Origin: Castellaniella defragrans
GTDB lineage: Bacteria > Pseudomonadota > Gammaproteobacteria > Burkholderiales > Burkholderiaceae_B
Reading direction: 5' to 3'
NCBI RefSeq assembly: GCF_014203015.1
Contig: NZ_JACHIB010000002.1
Span: 209,709 to 273,708, forward strand
Length of the DNA stretch: 64,000 nt
The translations under genes and the position numbers were made by a program. The first letter of the stretch is position 1. Every line of letters starts with the position of its first letter. Positions 47,734 through 58,254 of the stretch are shown here, one piece after another. The notes beneath the pieces are model-generated. The model had not been told where the DNA came from and did no database searches. It worked only from the letters and a program-made list of their open reading frames with translations.

Positions 47734-48372
47734 TCACTGCACAGGATACCGCACCTCGACGACCTGGCCATTGCGGCCGGGGAAGCGGTCGAAAATGGCG
47801 CGCGCCAGATACGGCATGGCGGCGCCCAGCTGATCCTGCCGGCTGGACGCCACCGCCGTGGCGCGATAGACCTCGCGCCCCTGCTGCGTCCGGTCGTCGA
47901 TGCGCACGGACAGGGTCATGCGATACACGTCCACCGCGACGGTCTGGATCGCCGGCCCCATCCCCCAGGCCCAGCGGGGATGATGAAACCCGACATAAGG
48001 CCCGTAGAAGCCCGGATACATGTAGGGATCGACGAATTCCTGGCGCCATTCGCGTTCGCGCGGACTGCCGTATTCGATGTGCACCGTGAAACGCGCCTGA
48101 GCTTCCGAATGGGCCTCGACCAGTCCGGTCGGCCCCAGGGCGGCGCGCACCGTGTCGGCGTACGTCTGAAACTGCAGATTATTGCGCTGCGTCTCGTCGG
48201 CCGCGATCCAGTAGGTGGCTGCCTGGGCGTTTTCCGGCCACTGCTGATAGCGCGTGACCTGCGCGGAAAACACCGAGGCGCATCCGCCCAGCAACAGCGC
48301 CAGACATAATCCGGAAAACCACCGGATCCATCCGCGCCCCCTCTGCATCCCGCCCAGGCCACCGTCCTTCAT
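47734..48372 (-). CDS. DUF4136 domain lipoprotein
   Basis: The product has about 212 residues with a lipoprotein signal (GLCLALLLGGCAS, lipid-modified Cys about residue 31). The body fits DUF4136, with repeated aromatic and Pro/Gly-rich segments (DPYMYPGFYGPYVGFHHPRW) and a C-terminal VVEVRYPV. Function unknown. A shorter start at 48348 (MQRGRGW) is also plausible. An imperfect 13-14-bp tandem repeat lies upstream. Confidence 0.8.
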   Translation of the reverse strand: MKDGGLGGMQRGRGWIRWFSGLCLALLLGGCASVFSAQVTRYQQWPENAQAATYWIAADETQRNNLQFQTYADTVRAALGPTGLVEAHSEAQARFTVHIEYGSPREREWRQEFVDPYMYPGFYGPYVGFHHPRWAWGMGPAIQTVAVDVYRMTLSVRIDDRTQQGREVYRATAVASSRQDQLGAAMPYLARAIFDRFPGRNGQVVEVRYPVQ

Positions 48373-48414
48373 CGCACATCCCATTCCGATTCCAAAAACC
48401 CGTCCGGCGCGAAA

Positions 48415-48480
48415 CCATTCACGCGGCCCATTCACGGGGCCCATTCACGCTGGCCCATTCACGCGGCCCCATTTTCGCGG
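48415..48480. repeat. Five imperfect tandem copies of a 13-14-bp unit
   Basis: Copies of CCATTCACGCGGC run at 48415-48427, 48428-48440, 48441-48454, 48455-48468 and a degenerate copy 48469-48480. The array sits between the divergent lipoprotein gene and pepN, 43 bp upstream of the lipoprotein start and about 140 bp upstream of pepN. It may have arisen by slippage. No known binding site is recognised. Confidence 0.9.
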
Positions 48481-48621
48481 TCCGCGCCGCAGCCGGTCAT
48501 ATCAGCCATCATAGGCGCAGCCGCGCCGCGCGAGAAGCCGGCCGTTGCACTCCGATACAGGCGGGGACGGACGCGGCGGGCCGACTACAATGAGGGCACG
48601 AAACCGCTTTCGGAACAGACC

Positions 48622-51324
48622 ATGCGCACGGATACCGCCCCCACCATCTTCCGCCAGGACTACGTCCCCTACCCCTACCGGCTGCCCCGGGTCCGGCTGG
48701 AATTCGACCTGGCGGCGGAATCCACCCGGGTGCGCTCCGAACTGCGCTTCGAGCCCGCCCCCGGCACCGCGCCCGGCACCCCGCTGGTGCTGCAGGGCGA
48801 GGACCTGGAGCTGGTCGAGGTCCGCCTCGACGGCCGGCCGCTGGCCGCCGACGAATACCAGCTGGCCGACGACACGCTCAGCCTGGTCCCGCCGGGCCAC
48901 GGCAAGCCCTTCACCATCGGCATCGTCAGCCTGTGCCGCCCGGCAGAGAACACCACCCTGATGGGCCTGTACGTCTCGGGCGACAAGCTCTTCACCCAGT
49001 GCGAGGCCCAGGGCTTTCGCCGCATCACCTGGTTCCCGGACCGGCCCGACGTGATGGCGCGCTTCGAGGTCCTGCTGCGCGCCGACCCGGCCGCCTATCC
49101 GCTGCTGCTGTCCAACGGCAACCTGATCGAGCAGGCCGGCCTGCCGGACGGCCGCCACCAGGCCCTCTGGCGCGACCCCCATCCCAAGCCCTGCTACCTG
49201 TTCGCCCTGGTGGCCGGCGACTTCGACTGCATCGAGCGCACCGAGACCACCCGCAGCGGACGCGAAGTGCTGCTGCAGGTCTACAGCGACAAGGGCTACC
49301 GCGAGCAGACCCGCTGGGCGCTGGACTGCCTGGCCAACGCCCTGCACTGGGACGAGCGGCGCTTCGGCCTGGAACTGGACCTGGACCGCTTCATGGTGGT
49401 GGCGGCGCGCGACTTCAACATGGGCGCGATGGAAAACAAGGGCCTGAACATCTTCAACGCCGCCTACGTCCTGGCCGACCCCGCCACCGCCACGGACGCC
49501 GCCTACCGCGGCATCGAGGCCGTGATCGGCCACGAATACTTCCACAACTGGACCGGCAACCGCGTGACCTGCCGCGACTGGTTCCAGCTGTCCCTGAAGG
49601 AAGGCCTGACGGTCTTCCGCGACCAGGAATTCTCCGCCGACATGCTGGCCGCGGGCCTGCCGCCCGCCGAGGCCGCCAGCGCCCGCGCCGTCAAGCGCAT
49701 CGACGACGTGCACACCCTGCGGCTGGCGCAGTTCCCCGAGGACGCCGGCCCCATGGCCCACCCCATCCGGCCCGACAGCTACCAGGAGATCGGCAATTTC
49801 TACACCGCCACGGTCTACGAGAAAGGCGCCGAAGTCATCCGCATGCAGCACACTCTGCTCGGCGAGGACGGGTTCCGCGCCGGCATGGACGAATACTTCC
49901 GCCGCCACGACGGCCAGGCGGTGACCTGCGACGACTTCGTCGATGCCATGGAATCCATCTACGCGCAACGGCACCCGGGCCAGGATTTCTCCGTCTTCCG
50001 GCGCTGGTACGAGCAGGCCGGCACCCCGCGCGTGCGGGTGCGCTCGCACTACGACCCCGCCGCCCGCGCCTGCCGCATCACCCTGGAGCAGCGCTGCACG
50101 CCGGCGGGCCTGGAGGCCCGGCAATCCCCGCCGCCCGAAAAACCGCCCCTGCACATTCCCCTGGCCATCGGCCTGATCGACGCGGACGGCCGCTCCATGC
50201 CCATCCAGTGGGAAGGCGAAGCGCGCGACACCGTGGTCCTGGAACTGCGCGAGGCGAGCGGCACCTGGACCCTGACGGACATCCCGCGCGCACCCGTCCT
50301 GTCGCTGCTGCGCGGCTTTTCCGCCCCCGTCATCCTGGAAACCGACCGCACGGCCGACGACCTGGCCCTGCTGGCGCGCCGCGATCCGGACCCCTTCGCC
50401 CGCTGGGACGCGGTCCAGGAAACCGCCCACCGCCACCTGCAGGCCTGCATCGAGGCCGGCCGCTCCGGCGGCCCGCAGCCGGCGCTGGACACGCTGCTGG
50501 AGATCTGGCGCGCCGCGCTGAAAGACGAACGACTGTCGCCCGCCTACCAGGCGCGGCTGCTGGCCCTGCCCGCCCTGCGCGAGGTCATCGACCGCGGCGA
50601 GCCCATGGATCCGCAGGCCGCGGTGGCGGCCTGGACCCGTACCCGGCAGGCGCTGGGCGCACGGCTGGCCGATGCCTGGCGCGCCGCCTACGACGCCCTG
50701 GCCGACGACGGCGGCCCCTATTCGCCCGACCCGGTCTCGTCCGGGCGCCGCGCGCTGCGCAACCTGGCGCTGGACAACCTGCTGGCCGGCCAGGCGCCGG
50801 GCGCCGTCGAGCTGGCCCTGGCGCAATACCGCCAGGCGCGCAACATGACCGAAAGCCTGGGCGCGCTGACGGCCCTGCTGCAGCATGCGCCGCAGGATGC
50901 CGCCGGGCCGCTGGCCGACTTCCATGCGCGCTGGCGCGACGACCCGCTGGTGCTGGACCGCTGGTTCGGCGCCCAGGCGGGCGCGCCCGGCTGCACGGTG
51001 GCCGGCGTGCGCGCCCTGATGGCCCTGCCCGACTTCTCGCTGCGCAATCCCAACCGCGCGCGCGCCGTCGTCTTCCGCTTCTGCCTGGACAACCCCGGCA
51101 ACCTGCACACCCCGGAAGGCTACGACTTCTGGGCCGAGCAGGTGCTGGCGCTCGACGCCCTGAACCCGGAAGTCGCCGCGCGGCTGTCGCGCGCCTTCGA
51201 CAACTGGGCGCGCCACGAGCCCGTCGCCCGCGCCGGCATGCAGGCCGCCCTGCGGCGCGTGCTCGACGCCCCGGGCCTGTCGCGCAACGTCCGGGAAATC
51301 GTTTCAAAAGCACTTGCCACTTAG
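48622..51324 (+). CDS. pepN: Aminopeptidase N
   Basis: PepN is a cytoplasmic zinc aminopeptidase that removes N-terminal residues from peptides. The 900-residue M1 protease has the substrate motif GAMENKGLNIF (about residues 270-280) and the zinc site HEYFHNW followed by the downstream Glu in LKEGLTVFRDQEF. The C-terminal helical domain ends VREIVSKALAT. Length is normal. It stands alone, with a divergent lipoprotein gene upstream. Confidence 0.97.
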   Translation: MRTDTAPTIFRQDYVPYPYRLPRVRLEFDLAAESTRVRSELRFEPAPGTAPGTPLVLQGEDLELVEVRLDGRPLAADEYQLADDTLSLVPPGHGKPFTIGIVSLCRPAENTTLMGLYVSGDKLFTQCEAQGFRRITWFPDRPDVMARFEVLLRADPAAYPLLLSNGNLIEQAGLPDGRHQALWRDPHPKPCYLFALVAGDFDCIERTETTRSGREVLLQVYSDKGYREQTRWALDCLANALHWDERRFGLELDLDRFMVVAARDFNMGAMENKGLNIFNAAYVLADPATATDAAYRGIEAVIGHEYFHNWTGNRVTCRDWFQLSLKEGLTVFRDQEFSADMLAAGLPPAEAASARAVKRIDDVHTLRLAQFPEDAGPMAHPIRPDSYQEIGNFYTATVYEKGAEVIRMQHTLLGEDGFRAGMDEYFRRHDGQAVTCDDFVDAMESIYAQRHPGQDFSVFRRWYEQAGTPRVRVRSHYDPAARACRITLEQRCTPAGLEARQSPPPEKPPLHIPLAIGLIDADGRSMPIQWEGEARDTVVLELREASGTWTLTDIPRAPVLSLLRGFSAPVILETDRTADDLALLARRDPDPFARWDAVQETAHRHLQACIEAGRSGGPQPALDTLLEIWRAALKDERLSPAYQARLLALPALREVIDRGEPMDPQAAVAAWTRTRQALGARLADAWRAAYDALADDGGPYSPDPVSSGRRALRNLALDNLLAGQAPGAVELALAQYRQARNMTESLGALTALLQHAPQDAAGPLADFHARWRDDPLVLDRWFGAQAGAPGCTVAGVRALMALPDFSLRNPNRARAVVFRFCLDNPGNLHTPEGYDFWAEQVLALDALNPEVAARLSRAFDNWARHEPVARAGMQAALRRVLDAPGLSRNVREIVSKALAT

Positions 51325-51503
51325 CATGTCCTTTTGCCGCCGTTTTGCCGCCGGGATGGGCCCGGACATGGGGCGGTCCTCATGGACTGCCCATGCCGGG
51401 CGAATCCGAGCGGCATGCAGGCCGCGAGGCGGACGCCAGTAGGCACAGCCCACGCAGCGCTACAACAAACATTTACTGATTCCATTTTCTTCAGGGAGCC
51501 ACC

Positions 51504-52514
51504 TTGAAATACAAGACCTTGACCCAGTACCTGGTCGAACAGCAGCGCGAACACAAGGCCGTCTCGGCCGACGTCCGCCTGCTGATCGAAACCGTGTCGC
51601 GCGCCTGCAAAGCGATCAGCCACGCCGTCAGCAAGGGGGCGCTGGGCGGCGTGCTCGGCAGCCTGGGCACTGAAAACGTCCAGGGCGAGGTGCAGAAGAA
51701 GCTCGACGTGCTGTCCAACGAGATCCTGCTGGAAGCCAACGAATGGGGCGGCAACCTGGCGGCCATGGCCTCCGAGGAAATGCAGACCATCCACCGCATT
51801 CCCAACCACTACCCCAAGGGCCAGAACCTGCTGCTGTTCGACCCCCTGGACGGCTCCTCGAACATCGACGTGAACGTCTCCATCGGCACGATCTTCTCCG
51901 TGCTGCAGGCGCCCGCCGAAGCCGCCGGCCGGGAAATCGCCGAAGCCGACTTCCTGCAGCCCGGCACCCGCCAGGTCGCCGCCGGCTACGCCGTCTACGG
52001 CCCGCAGACCATGCTGGTGCTGACCGTGGGCGCGGGCGTCATGGGCTTCACGCTGGACCGCGAGATGGGGTCCTGGCTGCTGACGCACGAGAACATCCGC
52101 CTGCCCGAGCAGACCGCCGAATTCGCCATCAACATGTCCAACATGCGGCACTGGGAAGCGCCCGTGCGCCGCTACATCGACGAATGCCTGCAGGGCGAGA
52201 CCGGCCCCCTGGGCAAGAACTACAACATGCGCTGGATCGCGTCCATGGTGGCCGACGTGCACCGCATCCTGACGCGCGGCGGGGTCTTCATGTACCCGCG
52301 CGACGCCCGCGCATCCGGGCGCAAGGGCAAGCTGCGCCTGATGTACGAGGCCAATCCCATGAGCTTCCTGGTCGAGCAGGCGGGCGGGCGCGCCGTCGAC
52401 GGCGCCGGCCGCATCCTGGACATCCAGCCCGAGGCCCTGCACCAGCGCGTCGGCGTGATCCTGGGCTCGCGCGAGGAAGTCGAGCGCCTGCAGCGCTACC
52501 ACCAGGAAGCCTGA
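51504..52514 (+). CDS. fbp: Class I fructose-1,6-bisphosphatase
   Basis: Fbp hydrolyses fructose-1,6-bisphosphate to fructose-6-phosphate in gluconeogenesis. The 336-residue protein has the metal-binding [20 protein letters not shown] signature (about residues 112-131) and GGVFMYPRD. The start is TTG at 51504 with GGGAG 5 nt upstream, giving the usual [14 protein letters not shown] N-terminus. With pyk and the glycerol genes it completes three-carbon metabolism in this window. Confidence 0.96.
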   Translation: MKYKTLTQYLVEQQREHKAVSADVRLLIETVSRACKAISHAVSKGALGGVLGSLGTENVQGEVQKKLDVLSNEILLEANEWGGNLAAMASEEMQTIHRIPNHYPKGQNLLLFDPLDGSSNIDVNVSIGTIFSVLQAPAEAAGREIAEADFLQPGTRQVAAGYAVYGPQTMLVLTVGAGVMGFTLDREMGSWLLTHENIRLPEQTAEFAINMSNMRHWEAPVRRYIDECLQGETGPLGKNYNMRWIASMVADVHRILTRGGVFMYPRDARASGRKGKLRLMYEANPMSFLVEQAGGRAVDGAGRILDIQPEALHQRVGVILGSREEVERLQRYHQEA

Positions 52515-52601
52515 TCCGGCCCGCGCCGGGCCGGCCGGAGCGGCCCGCGCGGCCTTCGACCCGGCGGGCCCGGTGCGGCCCAGGGCGGCCTCTCGGCGGC
52601 C

Positions 52602-53594
52602 TCAGTCCAGCGTCAGCACCGTCGCGCCGGCCGTGGCGCGCGCATTCAGCGCCTCGTGCGCCTGCGCGGCCTGCGCCAGGGTGAAGCGCTGGCCGATGAC
52701 GATGTCCAGCTTGCCGGCCGCCACCAGATCGAACAGCTCGGTGGCGGCGGCCTGCATGGCCTGGGCGGTGGCCGCGTAGGTCGCCAGCGTCGGCCGGGTG
52801 ACGTACAGCGAGCCCTTGGCCGCCAGCACGCCCAGGTTCACGCCTTCGACCGGGCCGGACGCATTGCCGAAGCTGACCATCAGGCCGCGCGGCTGCAGGC
52901 AGTCCAGCGAGATTTCCCAGGTGCTCCTGCCCACGCCGTCGTAGACCACCGGGACCTTGCGCCCTTCGGTCAGTTCCTTGACCCGGGCAACGATGTCTTC
53001 CCGCGAGGAGTCGATCACTTCCCAGGCGCCGTGGCGGCGCGCCAGCGCCGCCTTTTCCGGGGTGGACGCGGTGCCGATCAGGCGCACGCCCAGCGCGCGG
53101 GCCCACTGGCAGGCGATCAGGCCCACGCCGCCCGCGGCGGCATGGAACAGGATCGTCTCGTTGCCCTGCAGCCGGTAGGTCTGGCGGAACAGGTACTGCA
53201 CCGTCAGGCCCTTGAGCATCAGCGCGGCGGCCTGCTCGAAGCCCACGCCGTCGGGGATCCTCACCACCCGGTCGGCCGGCACGTTGCGCAGCTCCGCGTA
53301 GGCGCCGATGGGGCCCTGGCCGTAGGCCACGCGGTCGCCCGCGCGCAGGTGGCGCACCTCGGTCCCCGCCGACTCGACCACGCCGGCGGCCTCGACCCCC
53401 AGGCCGTGCGGCAGCGGGTTCGGATACAGCCCCGTGCGACAATAGATGTCGATGAAATTCAGGCCGACCGCCTTCTGGCGGATGCGCACCTCGTGCGGCG
53501 CGGGAGGCGGGACGTCCACTTCTTCCAGCCGCATGCATTCCGGGCCGCCATGCTCATGGACGAGGATCGCCCGGGCCTTCTCCGTTTTCTCCAC
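52602..53594 (-). CDS. NADPH:quinone oxidoreductase (zinc-independent MDR family)
   Basis: The protein, about 330 residues, belongs to the medium-chain dehydrogenase/reductase superfamily. It has the quinone reductase signature ALMLKGLTVQYLFRQTYRL and the NADPH-binding HAAAGGVGLIACQWARALG. Structural zinc cysteines are absent, as in QorA. I chose the GTG at 53594, which has a GGAGG 8 nt upstream; a more distal GTG at 53636 gives 14 extra residues. It is convergent with fbp. Confidence 0.88.
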   Translation of the reverse strand: MEKTEKARAILVHEHGGPECMRLEEVDVPPPAPHEVRIRQKAVGLNFIDIYCRTGLYPNPLPHGLGVEAAGVVESAGTEVRHLRAGDRVAYGQGPIGAYAELRNVPADRVVRIPDGVGFEQAAALMLKGLTVQYLFRQTYRLQGNETILFHAAAGGVGLIACQWARALGVRLIGTASTPEKAALARRHGAWEVIDSSREDIVARVKELTEGRKVPVVYDGVGRSTWEISLDCLQPRGLMVSFGNASGPVEGVNLGVLAAKGSLYVTRPTLATYAATAQAMQAAATELFDLVAAGKLDIVIGQRFTLAQAAQAHEALNARATAGATVLTLD

Positions 53595-53813
53595 GATGGA
53601 CACCTCCGGCCCCGCCGGGGCCCGACTGTTCGACACCGGACCAGACTAGCATGAATTCCCGCCAGGCCACGATGGCCGTCCACGCCGCCGCCGTCCCGTT
53701 CGGGCTGACCGGCATCTCCGGCGAGCCGATCCAGGGCGGCGCCGCAGACTGAATCCGCCCAAGGCGCTAAAATCCAGGGTTCGTTGAACGCTTCCTCTAG
53801 AACTCCACACATC

Positions 53814-54545
53814 ATGGCCGGACACAGCAAATGGGCAAACATCCAGCACCGCAAAGGGCGTCAGGACGCCAAGCGCGGCAAGCTCTGGACGAAGATCATC
53901 CGTGAAATCACCGTGGCCGCCCGTGCCGGCGGCCCCGACCCCGACGCCAATCCCGCCCTGCGCCTGGCCTGGGACAAGGCCACGTCCGCCAACATGCCCA
54001 AGGACAACATCCTGCGCGCCATCCAGCGCGGGGCCGGCACCGAGGACGGCGCCAACTACGAGGAAATCCGCTACGAAGGCTACGGCATCGGCGGCGCCGC
54101 GCTGATCATCGACTGCATGACCGACAACCGCCAGCGCACCGTGTCCGAAGTGCGCCACACGCTCGCCAAGCACGGCGGCAACCTGGGTCAGGACGGCAGC
54201 GTGGTGTTCATGTTCAAGCACTGCGGCCAGTTCATCTTCGCCCCCGGCACCTCGGAAGAGCAGGTCATGGAAATCGCCCTGGACAACGGCGCCGACGACG
54301 TCCAGACGGACGAGGAAGGCGTGATCGAGGTCACCTGCGAGCCCGGCGACTACGCCGGCCTGAAGCAGGCCTTCGACGCCGCCGGCCTGACGGCCGAGAT
54401 CCACGGCGTGGTCATGAAGGCCCTGTCCAAGGTCCAGCTCGCCGGCGAGGACGCCGAGCGGATGCAGAAGATCATCGACCTCCTGGAAGACCTGGACGAC
54501 GTCCAGGAGGTCTACACCACCGCCGTCATGGACGAGGCCGAATGA
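53814..54545 (+). CDS. yebC: YebC/PmpR family regulatory protein
   Basis: The 243-residue protein begins [18 protein letters not shown], the YebC family signature. Members bind DNA or the ribosome: TACO1-like members help translate proline-rich stretches and PmpR-like members regulate transcription. Its stop overlaps the purD ATG (ATGA at 54542-54545), so purD is probably translationally coupled. It is the first gene of the plus-strand housekeeping run. Confidence 0.95.
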   Translation: MAGHSKWANIQHRKGRQDAKRGKLWTKIIREITVAARAGGPDPDANPALRLAWDKATSANMPKDNILRAIQRGAGTEDGANYEEIRYEGYGIGGAALIIDCMTDNRQRTVSEVRHTLAKHGGNLGQDGSVVFMFKHCGQFIFAPGTSEEQVMEIALDNGADDVQTDEEGVIEVTCEPGDYAGLKQAFDAAGLTAEIHGVVMKALSKVQLAGEDAERMQKIIDLLEDLDDVQEVYTTAVMDEAE

Positions 54546-55843
54546 AGCTGCTCGTCATCGGCTCCGGCGGCCGCGAACACGCCCTGGCCTGGCGGCTGTC
54601 CCAATCCCCCCGCGTGCAGAAGATCTACGTCGCGCCCGGCAACGGCGGCACCGCGCAGGCGCCGCTGATGGAAAACGTGCCGCTGCAGGACATCGACGCC
54701 CTGATCGAATTCGCCCGGCGGGAAAAGATCGCCTTCACCGTGGTCGGCCCCGAGGCCCCCCTGGCCGCCGGGATCGTGGACGCCTTCCGCGCCGCCGGGC
54801 TGCGCATCTTCGGGCCGACGCGGGCCGCCGCCCAGCTGGAAAGCTCGAAGGACTACGCCAAGGCCTTCATGGTGCGCCACGGCATCCCCACCGCCGCGTA
54901 CGCCACCTTCACCGATGCCGGCGAGGCCCGCGCCTACATCCGCGCCCAGGGCGCGCCCATCGTCGTCAAGGCCGACGGCCTGGCCGCCGGCAAGGGCGTG
55001 GTCGTGGCCCAGGACCTGGACGAAGCCTTGGCCGCCATCGACCACATGCTGGGCGAAAACGGCGCCTTCGGCGCGGCCGGCGCGCGCGTGGTGGTCGAGG
55101 AATTCCTCGACGGCGAAGAAGCCAGCTTCATCGTCATGTGCGACGGCCAGCACGTCCTGCCGCTGGCCACCAGCCAGGACCACAAGCGCCTGCTCGACGG
55201 CGACGCGGGACCCAACACCGGCGGCATGGGCGCCTATTCGCCCGCGCCCATCGTCACCCCGGCCCTGCACAACCGCATCATGCGCGAAATCATCCAGCCG
55301 GCGATCCAGGGCATGGCGCACGACGGCATCCCCTACACCGGCTTCCTCTACGCCGGCCTGATGATCGGCCCCGGCCCCGACGCCAGCCGCAGCCTCAAGG
55401 TCCTGGAATTCAACTGCCGCCTGGGCGACCCGGAAACCCAGCCCATCATGCTGCGCGTGAAGAACGATTTTTCCGAGACCCTGGAACACGCCGTGGACGG
55501 CACGCTGGACCAGGCCGGAATCGACTGGGACCGGCGCACCGCCGTGGGCGTGGTGCTGGCCGCGGCCGGCTACCCCGACGCCCCCCGCAAGGGCGACCCC
55601 ATCACGGCGCTGGCCCCGGACACCGCCGAACGCGTCACCTTCCACGCCGGCACCACGGCCGACGGCGGCCCCCTGCGCACCAGCGGCGGGCGGGTCCTGT
55701 GCGTCACGGCGCTGGCCGACTCCATCCGCCGCGCCCAGCAGGCCGCCTACGAAGCCGTCAACCAGACCCAGTTCGAGGGCCGCCAGTTCCGCCGCGACAT
55801 CGGCTGGCGCGCGCTGGCCGCCGCAGGCAAGCGGCACGACTGA
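54542..55843 (+). CDS. purD: Phosphoribosylamine-glycine ligase
   Basis: PurD catalyses the second step of purine synthesis, joining glycine to phosphoribosylamine with ATP. The 433-residue ATP-grasp enzyme begins [20 protein letters not shown]. It has [16 protein letters not shown] for nucleotide binding and [14 protein letters not shown] for metal binding. It overlaps yebC by 4 bp and is followed by hemF after 22 bp. Confidence 0.97.
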   Translation: MKLLVIGSGGREHALAWRLSQSPRVQKIYVAPGNGGTAQAPLMENVPLQDIDALIEFARREKIAFTVVGPEAPLAAGIVDAFRAAGLRIFGPTRAAAQLESSKDYAKAFMVRHGIPTAAYATFTDAGEARAYIRAQGAPIVVKADGLAAGKGVVVAQDLDEALAAIDHMLGENGAFGAAGARVVVEEFLDGEEASFIVMCDGQHVLPLATSQDHKRLLDGDAGPNTGGMGAYSPAPIVTPALHNRIMREIIQPAIQGMAHDGIPYTGFLYAGLMIGPGPDASRSLKVLEFNCRLGDPETQPIMLRVKNDFSETLEHAVDGTLDQAGIDWDRRTAVGVVLAAAGYPDAPRKGDPITALAPDTAERVTFHAGTTADGGPLRTSGGRVLCVTALADSIRRAQQAAYEAVNQTQFEGRQFRRDIGWRALAAAGKRHD

Positions 55844-55865
55844 TCACCGAAGCACAGGTCCCGCC

Positions 55866-56768
55866 ATGCACGTCCCCGTCTCCCTGGTCCACGACACCTT
55901 CTCCGACCTCCAGGACCGCATCGTCCGGTCTCTGGAAGCGCTCGAAGGCGGCGCCTTCGGCCGCGATCCCTGGACGCGCCCGGAGGGCGGCGGCGGCGTG
56001 GCCCGGTATTGCGAGGACGGCGCGGTCTTCGAGCGGGCCGGCGTGCTGTTCAGCCACGTGCACGGCGACGCCCTGCCGCCCTCGGCCAGCGCCCACCGGC
56101 CCGAGCTGGCCGGCCGCGGCTGGGAAGCCATGGGCGTGTCCATGGTGCTGCATCCGCGCAATCCACACGTGCCGACCACGCACATGAACGTGCGCCTGTT
56201 CGTCGCCCACGGCCAGGGCGGCGACGCCGACGTCTTCTGGTTCGGCGGCGGCCTGGACCTGACGCCCTACTATCCGGTGGAGGCCGACGCGCGCCACTTC
56301 CACCAGGTGTGCCACGACGCGGTCGCCCCCTTCGGGGACGACAAATACCCGCGCTACAAGGCCTGGTGCGACGATTATTTCCTGCTGCGCCACCGGGGCG
56401 AGACGCGCGGCGTCGGCGGCCTGTTCTTCGACGACCTGAACGCGCCGGATTTCGACACCTGCTTCGCCCTCACCTGCGCGGTGGGCGACTGCTTCATCCC
56501 GGCCTACGCGCCCATCGTCCAGGCCCGCCGCGACACGCCCTACGGCGAGCGCGAACGCGACTTCCAGGCCTACCGGCGCGGCCGCTACGTGGAATTCAAC
56601 CTGGTCTACGACCGCGGCACGCTGTTCGGCCTGCAGTCGGGCGGGCGCACCGAATCCATCCTGCTGTCCATGCCGCCCGTCGCCCGCTGGCGCTACGACT
56701 GGACGCCCGAGCCGGGATCGCCCGAATCGGCCCTGGCCGACTATCTGCGGCCGCGCGCATGGCTGTGA
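55866..56768 (+). CDS. hemF: Oxygen-dependent coproporphyrinogen III oxidase
   Basis: HemF converts coproporphyrinogen III to protoporphyrinogen IX using oxygen, in the haem pathway. The 300-residue enzyme has the family segments [51 protein letters not shown] and [17 protein letters not shown]. Its 3' end overlaps the nadD start by 10 bp. Confidence 0.97.
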   Translation: MHVPVSLVHDTFSDLQDRIVRSLEALEGGAFGRDPWTRPEGGGGVARYCEDGAVFERAGVLFSHVHGDALPPSASAHRPELAGRGWEAMGVSMVLHPRNPHVPTTHMNVRLFVAHGQGGDADVFWFGGGLDLTPYYPVEADARHFHQVCHDAVAPFGDDKYPRYKAWCDDYFLLRHRGETRGVGGLFFDDLNAPDFDTCFALTCAVGDCFIPAYAPIVQARRDTPYGERERDFQAYRRGRYVEFNLVYDRGTLFGLQSGGRTESILLSMPPVARWRYDWTPEPGSPESALADYLRPRAWL

Positions 56769-57364
56769 CCCCCCAGGTCGGGCTGCTGGGCGGCAGCTTC
56801 GACCCGGTCCACCGGGTCCACATCGCGCTGGCGCGGGCCGCCCGGGACGCCCTGGGCCTGGAATACGTCGAACTGCTGCCCGCCGCGCGCCCCTGGCAGC
56901 GCGGCCGCCTGGGGGCCACGCCGGAGCACCGGCTGCGCATGCTGGAACTGGCCTGCGCCGGCGACCCCGGCCTGCGCGTCAATCCCATCGAGCTGCACCG
57001 CGCGGGCGACACCTACACCATCGACACCCTCGCCGCCCTGCCCGCCACGGCCCGCTACACCTGGATCCTGGGCTCCGACCAGCTCGCCAACTTCCATACC
57101 TGGCACCGCTGGCGCGAACTGCTGCAGCACGTCCGCCTGGCGGTGGCCGAACGCCCCGGCACCTCCGCCACGCCGCCCCCCGAACTCGCGCAGGCCCTGG
57201 CGCCGGGCGGACTGGTCCGGATTCCCTTCACGCCGCAGCCGGTTTCCGCCACGGCGATCCGCCGGGACCTGGCGGCCGGCCGGCCGGTGGACGCGCTGCT
57301 GGACCCCCGCGTGCTGGACTACATCCGAACCCATCGGCTCTACCTGGACCCCGAAACTCCATGA
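56759..57364 (+). CDS. nadD: Nicotinate-nucleotide adenylyltransferase
   Basis: NadD makes deamido-NAD from nicotinate mononucleotide and ATP. The 201-residue protein has the nucleotidyltransferase motif [18 protein letters not shown] and the C-terminal [11 protein letters not shown]. The usual HxGH reads HRVH; I recall similar HxAH forms in relatives, so I treat it as normal. Start at ATG 56759 (GTG 56765 possible); its stop overlaps the rsfS ATG by 4 bp. Confidence 0.94.
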   Translation: MAVTPQVGLLGGSFDPVHRVHIALARAARDALGLEYVELLPAARPWQRGRLGATPEHRLRMLELACAGDPGLRVNPIELHRAGDTYTIDTLAALPATARYTWILGSDQLANFHTWHRWRELLQHVRLAVAERPGTSATPPPELAQALAPGGLVRIPFTPQPVSATAIRRDLAAGRPVDALLDPRVLDYIRTHRLYLDPETP

Positions 57365-57753
57365 ATCTGCAAAAACAGCAACGCCTCGTCATCGACGCCC
57401 TCGAGGACGCCAAGGCCCAGGACATCAAGGTCTTCAACACTACGGGCCTGACGGGCCTGTTCGACCGCGTCGTCATCGCCAGCGGCACCTCCAACCGCCA
57501 GACCCGCGCCATCGCCAGCCACGTGGCCGAGCAGGCCCGCAAGCACGGCCTGCAGATCGTCGCCTACGAGGGCGAGGACACCGGCGAATGGCTGCTGATC
57601 GACCTGGGCGACATCGTGGTGCATTGCATGCAGCCGGCCATCCGCGCCTACTACAACCTGGAAGAAATCTGGGGCGCCAAGCCGGTACGCGTGCGGCTGC
57701 TGCCCACGGGCCCGGCGCAGGCCAGCGAGCCCGGCGAGCCGGACGAAGACTAG
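57361..57753 (+). CDS. rsfS: Ribosomal silencing factor RsfS
   Basis: RsfS binds ribosomal protein uL14 and blocks subunit joining when nutrients are scarce. The 130-residue protein has the DUF143 pattern: [38 protein letters not shown] and [28 protein letters not shown], in sequence order. It overlaps nadD by 4 bp and precedes rlmH by 14 bp. Confidence 0.96.
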   Translation: MNLQKQQRLVIDALEDAKAQDIKVFNTTGLTGLFDRVVIASGTSNRQTRAIASHVAEQARKHGLQIVAYEGEDTGEWLLIDLGDIVVHCMQPAIRAYYNLEEIWGAKPVRVRLLPTGPAQASEPGEPDED

Positions 57754-57767
57754 GCGCGGCCCGCCCC

Positions 57768-58238
57768 ATGAAGCTCCTGATCTACGCCGTCGGCACCCGC
57801 ATGCCGGCCTGGGTCCAGGCGGCGTGGCAGGACTTCGCCAAGCGCATGCCGCGCGACTGCGCCCTGGAGCTGCACGAAATCCGCCCCGAGCCCCGCACCA
57901 GCGGCAAGACCGCCCAGCAGCTCATGCACGCCGAGGCCCAGCGCATCGAGGCCGCCCTGCCCGCGCAGGCCTGGCGCGTCGTCCTCGACGAACACGGCCG
58001 CGACCTGACGACCCGCGAGCTGGCCGGCCACCTGGAAGCCTGGCGGGCCGGCGGCAGCGACGTCGCCTTCGTCATCGGCGGCCCCGACGGGCTGGACCCG
58101 GCCCTGAAACGGACCGCCCGCCAGACCCTGCGGCTCTCGTCCCTGACCCTGCCGCACCCCATGGTGCGCATCCTGCTGGCCGAGCAGCTCTACCGCGCCT
58201 GGACCCTCCTGGCAGGCCATCCCTACCACCGCGACTGA
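57768..58238 (+). CDS. rlmH: 23S rRNA pseudouridine-1915 N3-methyltransferase RlmH
   Basis: RlmH methylates pseudouridine 1915 of 23S rRNA with SAM. The 156-residue SPOUT enzyme begins [17 protein letters not shown]. It has the knot segments [16 protein letters not shown] and [13 protein letters not shown], and ends [20 protein letters not shown]. It is adjacent to rsfS, as in most proteobacteria. Confidence 0.96.
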   Translation: MKLLIYAVGTRMPAWVQAAWQDFAKRMPRDCALELHEIRPEPRTSGKTAQQLMHAEAQRIEAALPAQAWRVVLDEHGRDLTTRELAGHLEAWRAGGSDVAFVIGGPDGLDPALKRTARQTLRLSSLTLPHPMVRILLAEQLYRAWTLLAGHPYHRD

Positions 58239-58254
58239 AAGGAGACTCCCGACC

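Noticed and set aside
48502..51216. 904-codon minus-strand ORF opposite pepN
   Set aside because: Antisense shadow of pepN with biased composition and no recognisable motif.
56774..56830. NadD with HRVH in place of HxGH as a sign of inactivation
   Set aside because: The rest of the nucleotidyltransferase motif is intact and, as far as I recall, relatives also vary at the Gly position.
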